Notes under the pieces: model-generated
What the model saw: the letters and a program-made list of their open reading frames with translations, nothing else
What the model was told of the DNA's origin: nothing
The model's database searches: none
Shown here: piece after piece, positions 39,457 through 47,818 of the stretch
Layout of the letters: every line of letters starts with the position of its first letter
How positions within the stretch are numbered: the first letter of the stretch is position 1
From: JAVVHH01 sp964657565
Lineage (GTDB): Bacteria > Pseudomonadota > Alphaproteobacteria > Acetobacterales > Acetobacteraceae
Assembly (NCBI GenBank): GCA_964657565.1
Contig: CAZZVQ010000010.1
Coordinates: 12,999 to 76,998, forward strand
Direction: 5' to 3'
DNA length: 64,000 nt
Position numbers and translations under genes: made by a program

Positions 39457-40671
39457 ATGTTCCGCCGCACCCTACTCACGACCGCCGGCGCCGCGCTGGC
39501 CACGCCTGCCCTGCTCCGCCGCGCCTGGGCGGCCGAGACGCCGGGCGTGACCGCGACCGAGATCAAGATCGGCCACACCGACGCCTATAGCGGCCCGGCC
39601 TCCGCCTACGGCGTGATCGGGCTCGGGCTGCAGGCCTATTTCAAGCGGCTGAACGAGAACGGCGGCATCCAAGGCCGTCAGATCAACTTCATCACCTACG
39701 ACGACGGCTACTCCCCGCCCAAGACGGTCGAGCAGACCCGGCGCCTCGTCGAGCAGGATGGGGTCGCCTTCACCATGAACGCCCTCGGCACGCCGACGCA
39801 GACCGCGGTGCAACGCTACATGAACCAGAAGAAGGTGCCGCAAGTCTTCGTATCCAGCGGCGCCAACAAATGGGCCAACACCAAGGACTTCCCCTGGACG
39901 ATCGGCTGGCAGCCGAGCTACCGGACCGAGGGGCAGATCTACGCCAAGTATATCCTGGCCAATAAGCCCGACGGCAAGATCGCGGTGCTGTACCAGAACG
40001 ACGATTTCGGCAAAGACTACCTGCTCGGGCTGAAGGACGTGCTGGGCGACAAGTTCGACAGGATGGTCGTCAACCAGTCCAGCTATGAAGTCACCGACCC
40101 GACCATCGACAGCCAGGCCGTCGCGATGAAATCGTCGGGCGCCGACGTGCTGGTGTCCGCCGCCACGCCGAAATTCGCCGCGCAGATCATCCGCAAGATC
40201 TACGATCTCGACTGGAAGCCGCTGCATTTCGTCACCGACGTGTCGATCTCGGTCGGCGCCGTCATCAACCCGGCCGGTCCCGAGCGCGCCACCGGGCTGA
40301 TCGCGGCGTCGTACCTGAAGGACAATTCGGATCCGCAGTGGAAAGACGATCCCGGCATGAACGAATGGCGCGAGTTCATGAAGACATACATGCCCGATGC
40401 CGAGCTGTCGGACTCGAACTATCCCTATGCCTACGGCGTGGGGACATCGTGCATGCAAGTGCTGAAACAGTGCGGCTCCGACTTCTCGCGCGAGAACATC
40501 ATGGCGCAAGCCAAGAACATGGCGCCGCATCAGCCGCCGACGCTCATTCCCGGCGTCATCGTCAGTACTACCGCGAGCAACGCCCACCCGATCCGCCACA
40601 TGCACATGCAGCGCTGGAACGGCACGCGGTGGGAGCTGTTCGGCGACATCATCGAGGGCGCCGGCAGCTAA
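39457..40671 (+). CDS. Liv-type ABC importer periplasmic binding protein (LivK-like)
   Basis: The protein is 404 residues with a strong AAGGAGGAAG ribosome site. MFRRTLLTTAGAALATPALL with cleavage near RRAWAAET is the signal peptide. Peripla_BP_6 signatures are TEIKIGHTDAYSGPASAYGV, LNENGGIQGRQINFITYDDG and KIAVLYQNDDFGKDYLLGLK. It is 16 bases after the LivM-like gene and completes a five-gene importer. The ligand is unknown; the binding protein would decide it. Confidence 0.92.
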   Translation: MFRRTLLTTAGAALATPALLRRAWAAETPGVTATEIKIGHTDAYSGPASAYGVIGLGLQAYFKRLNENGGIQGRQINFITYDDGYSPPKTVEQTRRLVEQDGVAFTMNALGTPTQTAVQRYMNQKKVPQVFVSSGANKWANTKDFPWTIGWQPSYRTEGQIYAKYILANKPDGKIAVLYQNDDFGKDYLLGLKDVLGDKFDRMVVNQSSYEVTDPTIDSQAVAMKSSGADVLVSAATPKFAAQIIRKIYDLDWKPLHFVTDVSISVGAVINPAGPERATGLIAASYLKDNSDPQWKDDPGMNEWREFMKTYMPDAELSDSNYPYAYGVGTSCMQVLKQCGSDFSRENIMAQAKNMAPHQPPTLIPGVIVSTTASNAHPIRHMHMQRWNGTRWELFGDIIEGAGS

Positions 40672-40733
40672 CAGCCGGCCCCTCTCTGGTGTCGCGGTCC
40701 GCCCTCCCGATGTAAGACGGGAGCGGAGGGCGG

Positions 40734-41342
40734 ATGGCACGCGAGCAGTATCACCACGGCAATCTACGCGAGGCGCTGATCGAGGCGGCGCTCGGCCTGA
40801 TCGCCAAGCGGGGCATCAGCGGCTTCGCGGTGGCCGAACTGGCGCGCGCCGTGGGCGTCAGCGCGGCGGCGCCGTACCGGCATTTCCGCGACCGCGACGC
40901 CGTGTTGGCCGAAGTGTCCCGCCGCGGCTTCGAGGCGCTCGAAAGCGACATGCGCGGCGCCGCGTCCTCCCGCCCCGCCGACCCGGTCGCCGCGCTCGAG
41001 GCCTGTGCGCAGGCCCATCTCGCCTTTGCCGGCAAGGAGAGCCCGGTCTATGGCGCGATGTTCGACCCGCATTTCCCGATCGCCGCGCATCCGGAGCTCG
41101 CGCGCGCCCGCGATAGCGCCATGGCGGTGCTCCGCGGTGCCGCGCAGGCCGCGTGCGACCGCAGCCGCGCCCCGGGACGCCCGCCGGCGCTGATGGTGAC
41201 GTTGCATGTCTGGGCGCTGACGCATGGGATCGCGTCGCTCTATCTCGGCCCGAGCGGGGTCGGTCAGTTGCCGATGGAGCCGAAGGATCTGCTGGAGGCC
41301 GGGTTGCTGGTTTATCTGCAATCGCTGCAGTTGGGTGATTGA
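40734..41342 (+). CDS. TetR-family transcriptional regulator
   Basis: The protein is 202 residues with GGAGGGCGG just before ATG 40734. The N-terminal helix-turn-helix is YHHGNLREALIEAALGLIAK, FAVAELARAVGVSAAAPYRH, typical TetR. The C-terminal ligand domain (TetR_C_33-like, with MFDPHFPIAAHPEL) is of a type often found beside lipid or efflux genes. It is 62 bases behind the binding-protein gene on the same strand and may regulate the importer, but that is inference. Confidence 0.88.
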   Translation: MAREQYHHGNLREALIEAALGLIAKRGISGFAVAELARAVGVSAAAPYRHFRDRDAVLAEVSRRGFEALESDMRGAASSRPADPVAALEACAQAHLAFAGKESPVYGAMFDPHFPIAAHPELARARDSAMAVLRGAAQAACDRSRAPGRPPALMVTLHVWALTHGIASLYLGPSGVGQLPMEPKDLLEAGLLVYLQSLQLGD

Positions 41343-41398
41343 CAAGCGCCGTCCGTCATCCCAGGTGTAAATAAGACTTACATACTTAGGAGGCGGTA

Positions 41399-41821
41399 GT
41401 GATCAGCAAAATCGACGAGTTCGGCAAAGTAGGCTGGATCACGGTGGTCGTGGCCGGGTTCTGGCTGGCGTGGCCCGTCGGGCTGGCGCTGCTCGCCTTC
41501 CTCGCCGGCAGCGGCCGGCTGAGCGAGATGCGCAAGACAGCGCCGGGCACCTGGTTCAATCTCGGCGCCGGCGGCACGGATGGCCGGTGGAACGCCGGTT
41601 GGAAGGCACCCTGGGGCCGGCCGCAGGCGGCAACGTCGGGCAACAAGGCGTTCGACGACTATCGCGACGAGACGTTGCGCCGCTTGGAGGACGAAGAGCG
41701 TGAGTTCCAGGCCTTCCTCGACCGTCTCCGCAAGGCGCGCGACAAGTCCGAGTTCGACGCCTTCATGGCCGACCGCCGCAACCGGCCGAGCCAGATGCAG
41801 AACGTCGCAGAAACGGTTTAA
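41399..41821 (+). CDS. DUF2852 family membrane protein
   Basis: The protein is 140 residues from GTG 41399, with TTAGGAGGCGG upstream. One or two membrane helices (ITVVVAGFWLAWPVGLALLA) are followed by a soluble charged tail. SGNKAFDDYRDETLRRLEDE then EREFQAFLDRLRKARDKSEF is the conserved DUF2852 pattern of Alphaproteobacteria. Function is unknown. It is a single gene, followed by an R3 hairpin. Confidence 0.82.
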   Translation: MISKIDEFGKVGWITVVVAGFWLAWPVGLALLAFLAGSGRLSEMRKTAPGTWFNLGAGGTDGRWNAGWKAPWGRPQAATSGNKAFDDYRDETLRRLEDEEREFQAFLDRLRKARDKSEFDAFMADRRNRPSQMQNVAETV

Positions 41822-41839
41822 ACTCCACCGCCTGTAAAG

Positions 41840-41860
41840 CCCTCTCCCTCCGGGAGAGGG
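41840..41860. repeat. R3 hairpin repeat behind DUF2852 gene
   Basis: CCCTCTCCCTCCGGGAGAGG plus G is a perfect palindromic hairpin 18 bases after a stop codon. It matches the arms at 34345-34450 and may end or stabilise the DUF2852 transcript. Confidence 0.8.
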
Positions 41861-41902
41861 AGTAAGTTGCGGGTGTCCTGGCTGTCCGTCTAGGCTCTCC
41901 CG

Positions 41903-43474
41903 ATGCACCGTCGCACCCTGCTCGGCGGCCTCGCCGCGTCCGCCCTCGCCGCTCCGGCCATCGCGCAACCGGCGAAACTGCTCCGGTTCGTCCCGCAGTC
42001 CAACCTCTCGGCGCTGGACCCGATCTGGACGACCGCGACCGTCACCAGCAACCACGCCTACTATATCTACGACACGCTGTATTCCGCCGACGCGTCGCTG
42101 ACGCCGCAGCCGCAGATGGCCGAGGGTCATGAGCTCTCGCCCGACGGCCGGGTCTGGCGGTTCCGCCTGCGCGAGGGATTGCGCTTCCATGACGGCGAGC
42201 CCGTTCGCAGCCAGGACTGCATTGCCAGCCTCAAGCGCTGGGCGGTGCGCGAGCCGATCGGGCAGCTTCTGGCGCGCTTCCTCGACCGCTACGTCGTGGT
42301 CGATGACCGCAGCTTCGAGGTCCGGCTGACCAAGCCGTTCCCGCTGATGCTCGACGCGCTGGCCAAGCCGGACGCCTCGATCCCGTTCATCATGCCCGAA
42401 CGGGTCGCCGCTACCGACCCGATGAAGCAGTTCACCGACCTCGTCGGCTCCGGACCCTATCGCTTTCTGGCGGACGAGTACGTCAGCGGCAGCCGGGTCG
42501 TGTATGGCAAGTTCGACCGCTATGTTCCCCGGCCGGAGCCGCCGGTGTGGGCCACCGGCGGCAAGATCGCGAATTTCAGCCGCGTCGAGTGGCACATCAT
42601 CCCGGACCCGGCGACGGCGTCGGCGGCGTTGCAGCGCGGCGAGATCGACTGGTGGGAGCGGCCGCTCAACGACCTGCTGCCCAGCCTCGAAAGCAGCCCG
42701 GGCGTCTCGGCCAAGATCCAGGACACGGGCGGCCGGATGGCGCTGATGCGGCTGAACTGCCTGCAGCCGCCGTTCGACAACGTCGCCTTCCGGCAAGCCG
42801 TGCTGATGTCGGTCGACCAGGACGAGTATCTGCGGGCGACGTACGGCGACGACACGTCGCTTTGGAGCATCTGCCGCAGCATCTATCCGTGCGGGACGCC
42901 GTATGGCGCGGACCGCGCTGGGACCACCGTGATGCGCGGCGACCTCGCGGTGGCGCGCTACATGCTGGAGAAAGCCGGCTATGCGGGGCAGCGCGTCGTC
43001 ATCATCAGCCCGACCGACTACCCGCAGATCGGCCCGCTGGGCCAGGTCACCGCGGACCGCCTGCGCCGCATCGGCATGAACGTGGATTTGCAGGAGATGG
43101 ATTGGGGGTCGGTCGTCCAGCGGCGCACGTCGCGCGAGCCGGTCGACAAAGGCGGCTGGAGCATCTTCCACACCACGGGCTCCTCACCCGGCTACTCGAA
43201 CCCGGCGGTCTCGACCCTCGTGCGCGGGCAGGGCGACAAAGGTTGGTTCGGCTGGTGGAGCAGTCCGAAAGTCGAGGAGATGGTCGAGGACTGGGTCGCC
43301 GCCCCCGACGCGGCGACGCAACGCCGCCTGGCCGACGCGATCGGGGACCTCGCCTTGGAGCAGGTGGCGACCGTGCCGCTCGGCATGTTCTACACCAAGA
43401 CGGCGTTTCGTTCGGATCTCACCGGGATGCTCGAGGGTCCCGCGCCGTATCCTTGGAATTTGCGGCGGGCCTGA
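41903..43474 (+). CDS. SBP_bac_5 (peptide/nickel-type) periplasmic binding protein, orphan
   Basis: The protein is 523 residues. MHRRTLLGGLAASALAAPAI with cleavage after AIAQ is a signal peptide. ALDPIWTTATVTSNHAYYIY, HELSPDGRVWRFRLREGLRF and DLVGSGPYRFL are family 5 signatures. No permease or ATPase genes are adjacent, so it must share a transporter encoded elsewhere. It is convergent with a second family 5 protein, with an R2 repeat between. Confidence 0.9.
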   Translation: MHRRTLLGGLAASALAAPAIAQPAKLLRFVPQSNLSALDPIWTTATVTSNHAYYIYDTLYSADASLTPQPQMAEGHELSPDGRVWRFRLREGLRFHDGEPVRSQDCIASLKRWAVREPIGQLLARFLDRYVVVDDRSFEVRLTKPFPLMLDALAKPDASIPFIMPERVAATDPMKQFTDLVGSGPYRFLADEYVSGSRVVYGKFDRYVPRPEPPVWATGGKIANFSRVEWHIIPDPATASAALQRGEIDWWERPLNDLLPSLESSPGVSAKIQDTGGRMALMRLNCLQPPFDNVAFRQAVLMSVDQDEYLRATYGDDTSLWSICRSIYPCGTPYGADRAGTTVMRGDLAVARYMLEKAGYAGQRVVIISPTDYPQIGPLGQVTADRLRRIGMNVDLQEMDWGSVVQRRTSREPVDKGGWSIFHTTGSSPGYSNPAVSTLVRGQGDKGWFGWWSSPKVEEMVEDWVAAPDAATQRRLADAIGDLALEQVATVPLGMFYTKTAFRSDLTGMLEGPAPYPWNLRRA

Positions 43475-43476
43475 CT

Positions 43477-43530
43477 TGGTGGGCTGAAGCCCACCCTACG
43501 ATTCACCGTAGGGTGGGCTTTAGCCCACCA
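43477..43530. repeat. R2 inverted hairpin pair between convergent binding-protein genes
   Basis: TGGTGGGCTGAAGCCCACCC followed by TAC, and its inverted partner GTAGGGTGGGCTTTAGCCCA followed by CCA, lie eight bases apart. The element begins three bases after one stop and ends just before the other, so it probably serves as a bidirectional terminator. Confidence 0.85.
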
Positions 43531-43531
43531 A

Positions 43532-45118
43532 CTATTTGACTGTTACATAACGCAGCGGAAACGAGTTGTCGGCAAGCTGGACCAGATCGATGGTCGAACG
43601 CGTCGCCCACACGATCACCTGCTGATGCAGCGGGATCGTGGCGACGTCATCCTTGGCGAGCTGCGACGCCTCGTTGATCTCCTCCTGCCGCTTGGCCTTG
43701 TCGGTCTCGACCGCGGCCTTGTCGAGCAATTCGTCGAACTTGGCGTTCGTCCAGCCGCCATCGTTGAACACGCCGCGGGTTCCGTTGCGCGAGCCCAGCA
43801 GGTTGAACAGCGAGTTCCAGGCGTCATACGTGTTGGGGGTCCAGCCCAGCATGTAGAAGCTGGTGTGGTAATCGGGATTGCTGATCTCGGCGAAATACTT
43901 CAGCCGGGTCTGCGCGATCAGCGTGACCTTGATGCCGATGCGCGCCAGCATGGCGGTGACGGCCTGGCAGATGGCCTCGTCGTTGACGTAGCGGTCGGTC
44001 GGGCAATCCAGCGTGACGCCAAAACCGTTGGGATAGCCGGCCTCGGCAAGCAGCTTCTTGCCGGCCTCGGTGTCGTAGGGGTAGCGGACGTCCTGCTTCT
44101 CCTCGTAGCCACCGACGCCGGGGCCATACATCAGTCCGGTCGAGTGCGACTGGGTGCGCATGACCCGCTGATGGATCGCGTTGATGTCGATGGCTTGATA
44201 GAAGGCCTGGCGGACCCGCTTGTCCTGGAACGGGTTCTTGCCCTTGACGTCGGATTTCAGCAGTTCGGGCCGCGTGATGTCGAAGCCCAGGAACACCGTG
44301 CGCAATTCGGGCGCCATCCACAGCTTGATGTTCGGCGCCTTTTCCAGACGCGCCACGTCCTGCGGCGGCACGGTGTAGATCATGTCGACGTCGCCGGAGA
44401 GCAGCGCCGCCACCCGGGTCGCGGCGTTGGCGATGACGTTGAAGGTCACTTCCGTCGCGTTGCCGGAGATCTTGTCCCACCAGGCCGGATTGGCGTGCAT
44501 GGTCGTGCGGCGGTCCGGCTCGCGGATGTCGAGGATGTAGGGGCCGGTGCCGTTGGCGTGCCTTGTGGCGTAGTTCTCGCCCACCTTGGTCAGGTCGACC
44601 GGCTGGACCGCGTCATGCGCCTCGCACCAGGCCTTGGACATGATCACCCAGCCGGTGATCTCTTCGGTGAAGATGGGGTCCGGCACCTTGGTGATGACGT
44701 CGACGGTGAAATCGTCGACCTTCTTCATGTCCTGGACGGCCTGGAAGTAGGAATTGATCTGGCTGCCCGGCCCGGCGGCGCGCTTCCAGCTGAAGATCAC
44801 GTCGTCGGCGGTGAAATCCTGGCCTTCCTGGAACTTGACGCCGTGGCGGAGATGGAACCGCCACGTGGTCGCGTCCGGCGTCTCCCAGCTTTCGGCCAGC
44901 GCCGGCTCCACCTTGAGCGCGCGGTCGCGGCGGACCAGGGGGTCGTAGAAGTTCTGGGTGAAGGTGAGGAGGAACGTCTCGCTCCGCGTGTATGGGTCCA
45001 TGGAGTTCGCGTCGCCGTCATTGGCGAAGGTGAATTTTGCAGCTTGGGCCGTTTCGGCCGCCAACAGTAATGCGGCCGCAAACACGGCGGTTTTCGCCAA
45101 AATTCTCAAGGAGATCAC
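43532..45118 (-). CDS. SBP_bac_5 (peptide-type) periplasmic binding protein, orphan
   Basis: The protein is 528 residues from GTG 45118, with GAGG five bases upstream. VISLRILAKTAVFAAALLLA ending ETAQAA is the signal peptide. GDANSMDPYTRSETFLLTFT, WRFHLRHGVKFQEGQDFTAD and ANGTGPYILDI are DppA/OppA-type signatures. No transporter subunits adjoin it. The upstream neighbour is the F0 operon, cut off by a strong terminator. Confidence 0.9.
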   Translation of the reverse strand: MISLRILAKTAVFAAALLLAAETAQAAKFTFANDGDANSMDPYTRSETFLLTFTQNFYDPLVRRDRALKVEPALAESWETPDATTWRFHLRHGVKFQEGQDFTADDVIFSWKRAAGPGSQINSYFQAVQDMKKVDDFTVDVITKVPDPIFTEEITGWVIMSKAWCEAHDAVQPVDLTKVGENYATRHANGTGPYILDIREPDRRTTMHANPAWWDKISGNATEVTFNVIANAATRVAALLSGDVDMIYTVPPQDVARLEKAPNIKLWMAPELRTVFLGFDITRPELLKSDVKGKNPFQDKRVRQAFYQAIDINAIHQRVMRTQSHSTGLMYGPGVGGYEEKQDVRYPYDTEAGKKLLAEAGYPNGFGVTLDCPTDRYVNDEAICQAVTAMLARIGIKVTLIAQTRLKYFAEISNPDYHTSFYMLGWTPNTYDAWNSLFNLLGSRNGTRGVFNDGGWTNAKFDELLDKAAVETDKAKRQEEINEASQLAKDDVATIPLHQQVIVWATRSTIDLVQLADNSFPLRYVTVK

Positions 45119-45170
45119 ACCAGCCTCACGTCCACGATGCGGCCACACTAGATCATGTTGTTCAGGGTGC

Positions 45171-45201
45171 AAACAAAAAGGGCGGCCCCGAGGCCGCCCT
45201 T
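45171..45201 (-). terminator. Intrinsic terminator of the F0 operon
   Basis: On the minus strand AAGGGCGGCC, a four-base loop and GGCCGCCCTT form a perfect 10-bp stem followed by TTTGTTT. It starts 25 bases after the atpF stop. Confidence 0.88.
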
Positions 45202-45225
45202 CGCTGTATGATTGTGGACGGCGCG

Positions 45226-45744
45226 TTACGCGGCGCGGCGGCTCGCGAGCGCGGCGGGAAGCCCCATGATCCCGCGGCTGACCAGTTCGGCATCCTGTTC
45301 GGCGCTGAAATCCTGGCTGATCACCTGTTCGGCGGCACGGGCGGCGATGTCGGCCGCAGCTTGGCGCACCTCGCTCACCGCCGCCTTTTCGGCAGCGCCG
45401 ATCCGGTCCATGGCCATCCGCTCGCGACGCTTGGCGGCCTCGGCGGCCTCCTTGCGCGCCGCTTCGGCGACATTAGTCGCTTCGGTGCGGGCGTTGTCGA
45501 GCATGGCTTGCGCCTCCTTGACGGCCAACTCGCGCTGCGATTGGGCGTCGCGGAGCATGGCTTCCGCCTCGGTGCGGAGCCGCGACGCTTCCTCGAGTTC
45601 GGCGCGGATCGTCGCCGCCCGCTTGTCGAGCAGCCCGGTGATCGCGGCCCAAATCTTGCGGCCGAAGATCGCGTAGAAGATGAAGAAGGCGAGGCCGATC
45701 CAGGTGCGCGGATTGGCGAAGAAGCTTTCGTGATGGTGTTCCAT
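45226..45744 (-). CDS. atpF: F0 ATP synthase subunit b
   Basis: The protein is 172 residues. One N-terminal membrane helix (WIGLAFFIFYAIFGRKIWAA) is followed by a long charged helix (RAATIRAELEEASRLRTEAE), the peripheral stalk. Together with the b' gene just upstream (two bases apart) it forms the heterodimeric stalk typical of Alphaproteobacteria and photosynthetic bacteria. Confidence 0.93.
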   Translation of the reverse strand: MEHHHESFFANPRTWIGLAFFIFYAIFGRKIWAAITGLLDKRAATIRAELEEASRLRTEAEAMLRDAQSQRELAVKEAQAMLDNARTEATNVAEAARKEAAEAAKRRERMAMDRIGAAEKAAVSEVRQAAADIAARAAEQVISQDFSAEQDAELVSRGIMGLPAALASRRAA

Positions 45745-45746
45745 GC

Positions 45747-46244
45747 TCAGCTCCGCGCGGTCATCGCAGTGCCCACGGCGGCGTCGACATGCGCCGGGTC
45801 GGGGGCGTGGCCGGTCAAGCGGGACACGACGGCGGTCGCGGTCTCGCTGGCGACTTGGCGCAGCGCGCCCATGGCATCCTTGCGCGCGGCGGCGATGCTC
45901 TGCTCGGCGTCGGCGAGTTGCTTTTCGAGGTGCTCACCGGCGATGCGGGCCTGCTCGGCGGCCTCCCGCTTGGCGGCGTCGGAGGCCGCGGCCACCTGCG
46001 CCTGCGCTTCGGCGGATGCCGAACGGCCCCGCTCGGCGATCTCGGCCGCGGCGCGGTCGGCCTCTTCCTTGGCCAGACGCGCCGTCGTGAGGTCGGCGTT
46101 GATCCGCTGCTCGCGCATCTCCAGCACGCCGCCGACTTGCGGCAGGGCCCAGAAGCGGAGCGCCGCGTAGAGGGCGGCGAAAATGATGAACATCCAGACG
46201 ACCTGGGAGATCGTCAGCGGATTGGCGAAATCTAGCTGCGGCAT
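45747..46244 (-). CDS. F0 ATP synthase subunit b'
   Basis: The protein is 165 residues from ATG 46244; a GTG at 46268 in frame is less likely. FANPLTISQVVWMFIIFAAL is the membrane anchor, followed by LPQVGGVLEMREQRINADLT and a long Ala/Glu-rich coiled coil. The LPxVxxVLExRxxRI pattern marks b' rather than b. It lies between the c and b genes, as expected. Confidence 0.93.
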   Translation of the reverse strand: MPQLDFANPLTISQVVWMFIIFAALYAALRFWALPQVGGVLEMREQRINADLTTARLAKEEADRAAAEIAERGRSASAEAQAQVAAASDAAKREAAEQARIAGEHLEKQLADAEQSIAAARKDAMGALRQVASETATAVVSRLTGHAPDPAHVDAAVGTAMTARS

Positions 46245-46269
46245 GCGCCTCGCGTCCTCATTGGGCACA

Positions 46270-46289
46270 GGCCGGCCCGAGGGCCGGCC
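46270..46289 (-). promoter_or_regulatory. Stable hairpin between atpE and b' gene
   Basis: GGCCGGCCC, two bases, GGGCCGGCC forms a 9-bp G/C stem in the atpE-b' gap with no T-run after it. A structure here could protect the atpE message or slow read-through, helping make the c subunit in excess. Inference. Confidence 0.5.
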
Positions 46290-46311
46290 CGTATCGAGTG
46301 TCGAGGTGGTC

Positions 46312-46569
46312 TTAGGTGAAGAGGATGAGGAACGCGATGAGCAGCGCGAACAGCGCGACCGCTTCCGTCAGCGCGAAGCCGAGAATGCCGATCGGGAACA
46401 CGGCGTCGCGGGCGGACGGGTTGCGGGCGACCGAGGACACCATGGCGGAGAAGATGTTGCCGATGCCGACGCCAACGCCGGCGAGGGCGATGACGGCGAG
46501 GCCCGCGCCGAGCGCCTTGTAGGCGGCGACGGTGGCAGCGGCGGAGACGGCGGCGGTTTGCGGGTCCAT
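46312..46569 (-). CDS. atpE: F0 ATP synthase subunit c
   Basis: The protein is 85 residues with two membrane helices. The first has the Gly-rich AGVGVGIGNIF motif, then the polar loop SSVARNPSARD, then ILGFALTEAVALFALLIAFL with E69 as the proton-carrying carboxylate. No extra sodium-ligand pattern is seen, so a proton-driven enzyme is likely. It forms the rotor ring. Confidence 0.96.
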   Translation of the reverse strand: MDPQTAAVSAAATVAAYKALGAGLAVIALAGVGVGIGNIFSAMVSSVARNPSARDAVFPIGILGFALTEAVALFALLIAFLILFT

Positions 46570-46620
46570 GACTCTTGGTCCTTTCAGAATTAACGAGTTG
46601 TTATCACGCCTGAACTACAC

Positions 46621-47379
46621 TCAGTGCAGATGCACCGCATCATGGAGATAGATGCACGTCAGGATCGCGAAGACGTAAGCCTGCAGCGCGGCCACGAGGA
46701 GCTCGAAGCCCTCGAGGATCACGTTGAGCGCCAGCGGCAGGATGCCGAGCGCGCCGGTGACCGCGCCGGCGCCAGCCAGGATGAGGATGAAGGTGCCGAA
46801 CACTTCGAACATCACGTGCCCGGCCACCATGTTGGCGAACAGACGGATGGACAGGCTGACCGGCCGCGAGAGGTAGGAGATGACTTCGATCGGGATGATC
46901 AGCGGCGCCAGCAGCTTCGGCGCGCCCTCGGGGAAGAAGTAGCTGAAGAAGTGCAGCCCATGGATGCGGAGCGCCACGACGGTGACGATGACGATCACCA
47001 TCACGGCCAGCCCGGCGGTCACCGCGATGTGGCTGGTGTAGGTGAAGGAGTAGGGCAGCAGACCGAGGATGTTGCCCATCAGCACGAAGAAGAACAGCGC
47101 GAAGATGAAGGGGAAGAAGCGCTTGCCCTCGGGCCCGATGCTGCCGACGGCCATGTCCATGATGCCGGAATAGGCGATCTCGGCCAGCGCCTGCAGCCGG
47201 CCCGGCACGATCGCCCTGGGCTTGGCGCCATAATACAGCGTCCCCAGCACCAGCGCCGCGCCGACGACCATCATCAGGTTGGACTGGGTGAAGTTCACGG
47301 AACGCCCGACGGCGCCCAGGGCGCTGTGGAGCTCGAACTGGCCCAGTGCGTCGATCTTCGGTGCTGCTTCGGCCGCCAA
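46621..47379 (-). CDS. atpB: F0 ATP synthase subunit a
   Basis: 252 residues if TTG 47379 is the start. That choice gives the family-like beginning (M)AAEAAPKIDALGQFELH and has GAGAGGGGAC upstream. A GTG at 47400 overlapping the atpI stop would add seven residues. Five to six helices. SRPVSLSIRLFANMVAGHVM contains the essential Arg, and AYVFAILTCIYLHDAVH closes the protein. It forms the proton half-channels. Confidence 0.94.
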   Translation of the reverse strand: MAAEAAPKIDALGQFELHSALGAVGRSVNFTQSNLMMVVGAALVLGTLYYGAKPRAIVPGRLQALAEIAYSGIMDMAVGSIGPEGKRFFPFIFALFFFVLMGNILGLLPYSFTYTSHIAVTAGLAVMVIVIVTVVALRIHGLHFFSYFFPEGAPKLLAPLIIPIEVISYLSRPVSLSIRLFANMVAGHVMFEVFGTFILILAGAGAVTGALGILPLALNVILEGFELLVAALQAYVFAILTCIYLHDAVHLH

Positions 47380-47396
47380 AACCCTGTCCCCTCTCG

Positions 47397-47708
47397 TCAC
47401 AACCCCGGAGTGCGCCGCGACGTCGGCGGCATCATCAGCCGCCACACATTCGCCACCCCGGCCGCACCGCCCAGCAGCACAAACAACGCCAGCAACCAGG
47501 GCTTCGTCCCCAGCAGCCAATCCAAACCCCACCCGATCGCCAACCCGACCGCGAGTGCGGAAACCAGCTCGACCCCGACACGAACGCCGATGCCCATCGG
47601 GCTCGGCGCACCGTCCGAGCCAGGTGCCGGCTTCGGCGCTGCCGCCTCTTGCCGAGCCTGCGCACTGCGCAGACGCTCCTCGAAGGAGCCTTTATCCTTG
47701 TCGCTCAT
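47397..47708 (-). CDS. atpI: AtpI-type F0F1 assembly protein
   Basis: The protein is 103 residues from ATG 47708, with GAGGGG upstream. A charged N-terminal half is followed by two helices, VGVELVSALAVGLAIGWGLD and LLALFVLLGGAAGVANVWRL. This is the pattern of the AtpI/AtpZ family that begins F0 operons. It helps assemble the c ring or takes up Mg; the role is not settled. Confidence 0.88.
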   Translation of the reverse strand: MSDKDKGSFEERLRSAQARQEAAAPKPAPGSDGAPSPMGIGVRVGVELVSALAVGLAIGWGLDWLLGTKPWLLALFVLLGGAAGVANVWRLMMPPTSRRTPGL

Positions 47709-47753
47709 TTCCGCCCCTCGCACGCCCAACGACCGCGCCGCAAAGGCGCGGGT

Positions 47754-47782
47754 TTGCTAGCTTCGGGGGGTGGGGGTGTCAA
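47754..47782 (-). promoter_or_regulatory. Sigma-70-like promoter of the F0 operon
   Basis: On the minus strand TTGACA (47782-47777), a 17-base spacer and TAGCAA (47759-47754) lie 45 bases before the atpI start. The -35 is perfect; the -10 matches three of six. Confidence 0.55.
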
Positions 47783-47800
47783 GGCTACGGGCGCATTCTT

Positions 47801-47814
47801 GGGACGATTGTCCC
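47801..47814 (-). terminator. Weak hairpin behind phoB
   Basis: GGGAC, four bases, GTCCC begins five bases after the phoB stop. There is no T-run, so it is at best a weak terminator between the pho and F0 operons. Confidence 0.35.
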
Positions 47815-47818
47815 GCCA

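Noticed and set aside
47397..47400. GTGA overlap as the true atpB start
   Set aside because: The TTG 21 bases downstream gives the family-like N-terminus and a better ribosome site; kept as an alternative only.
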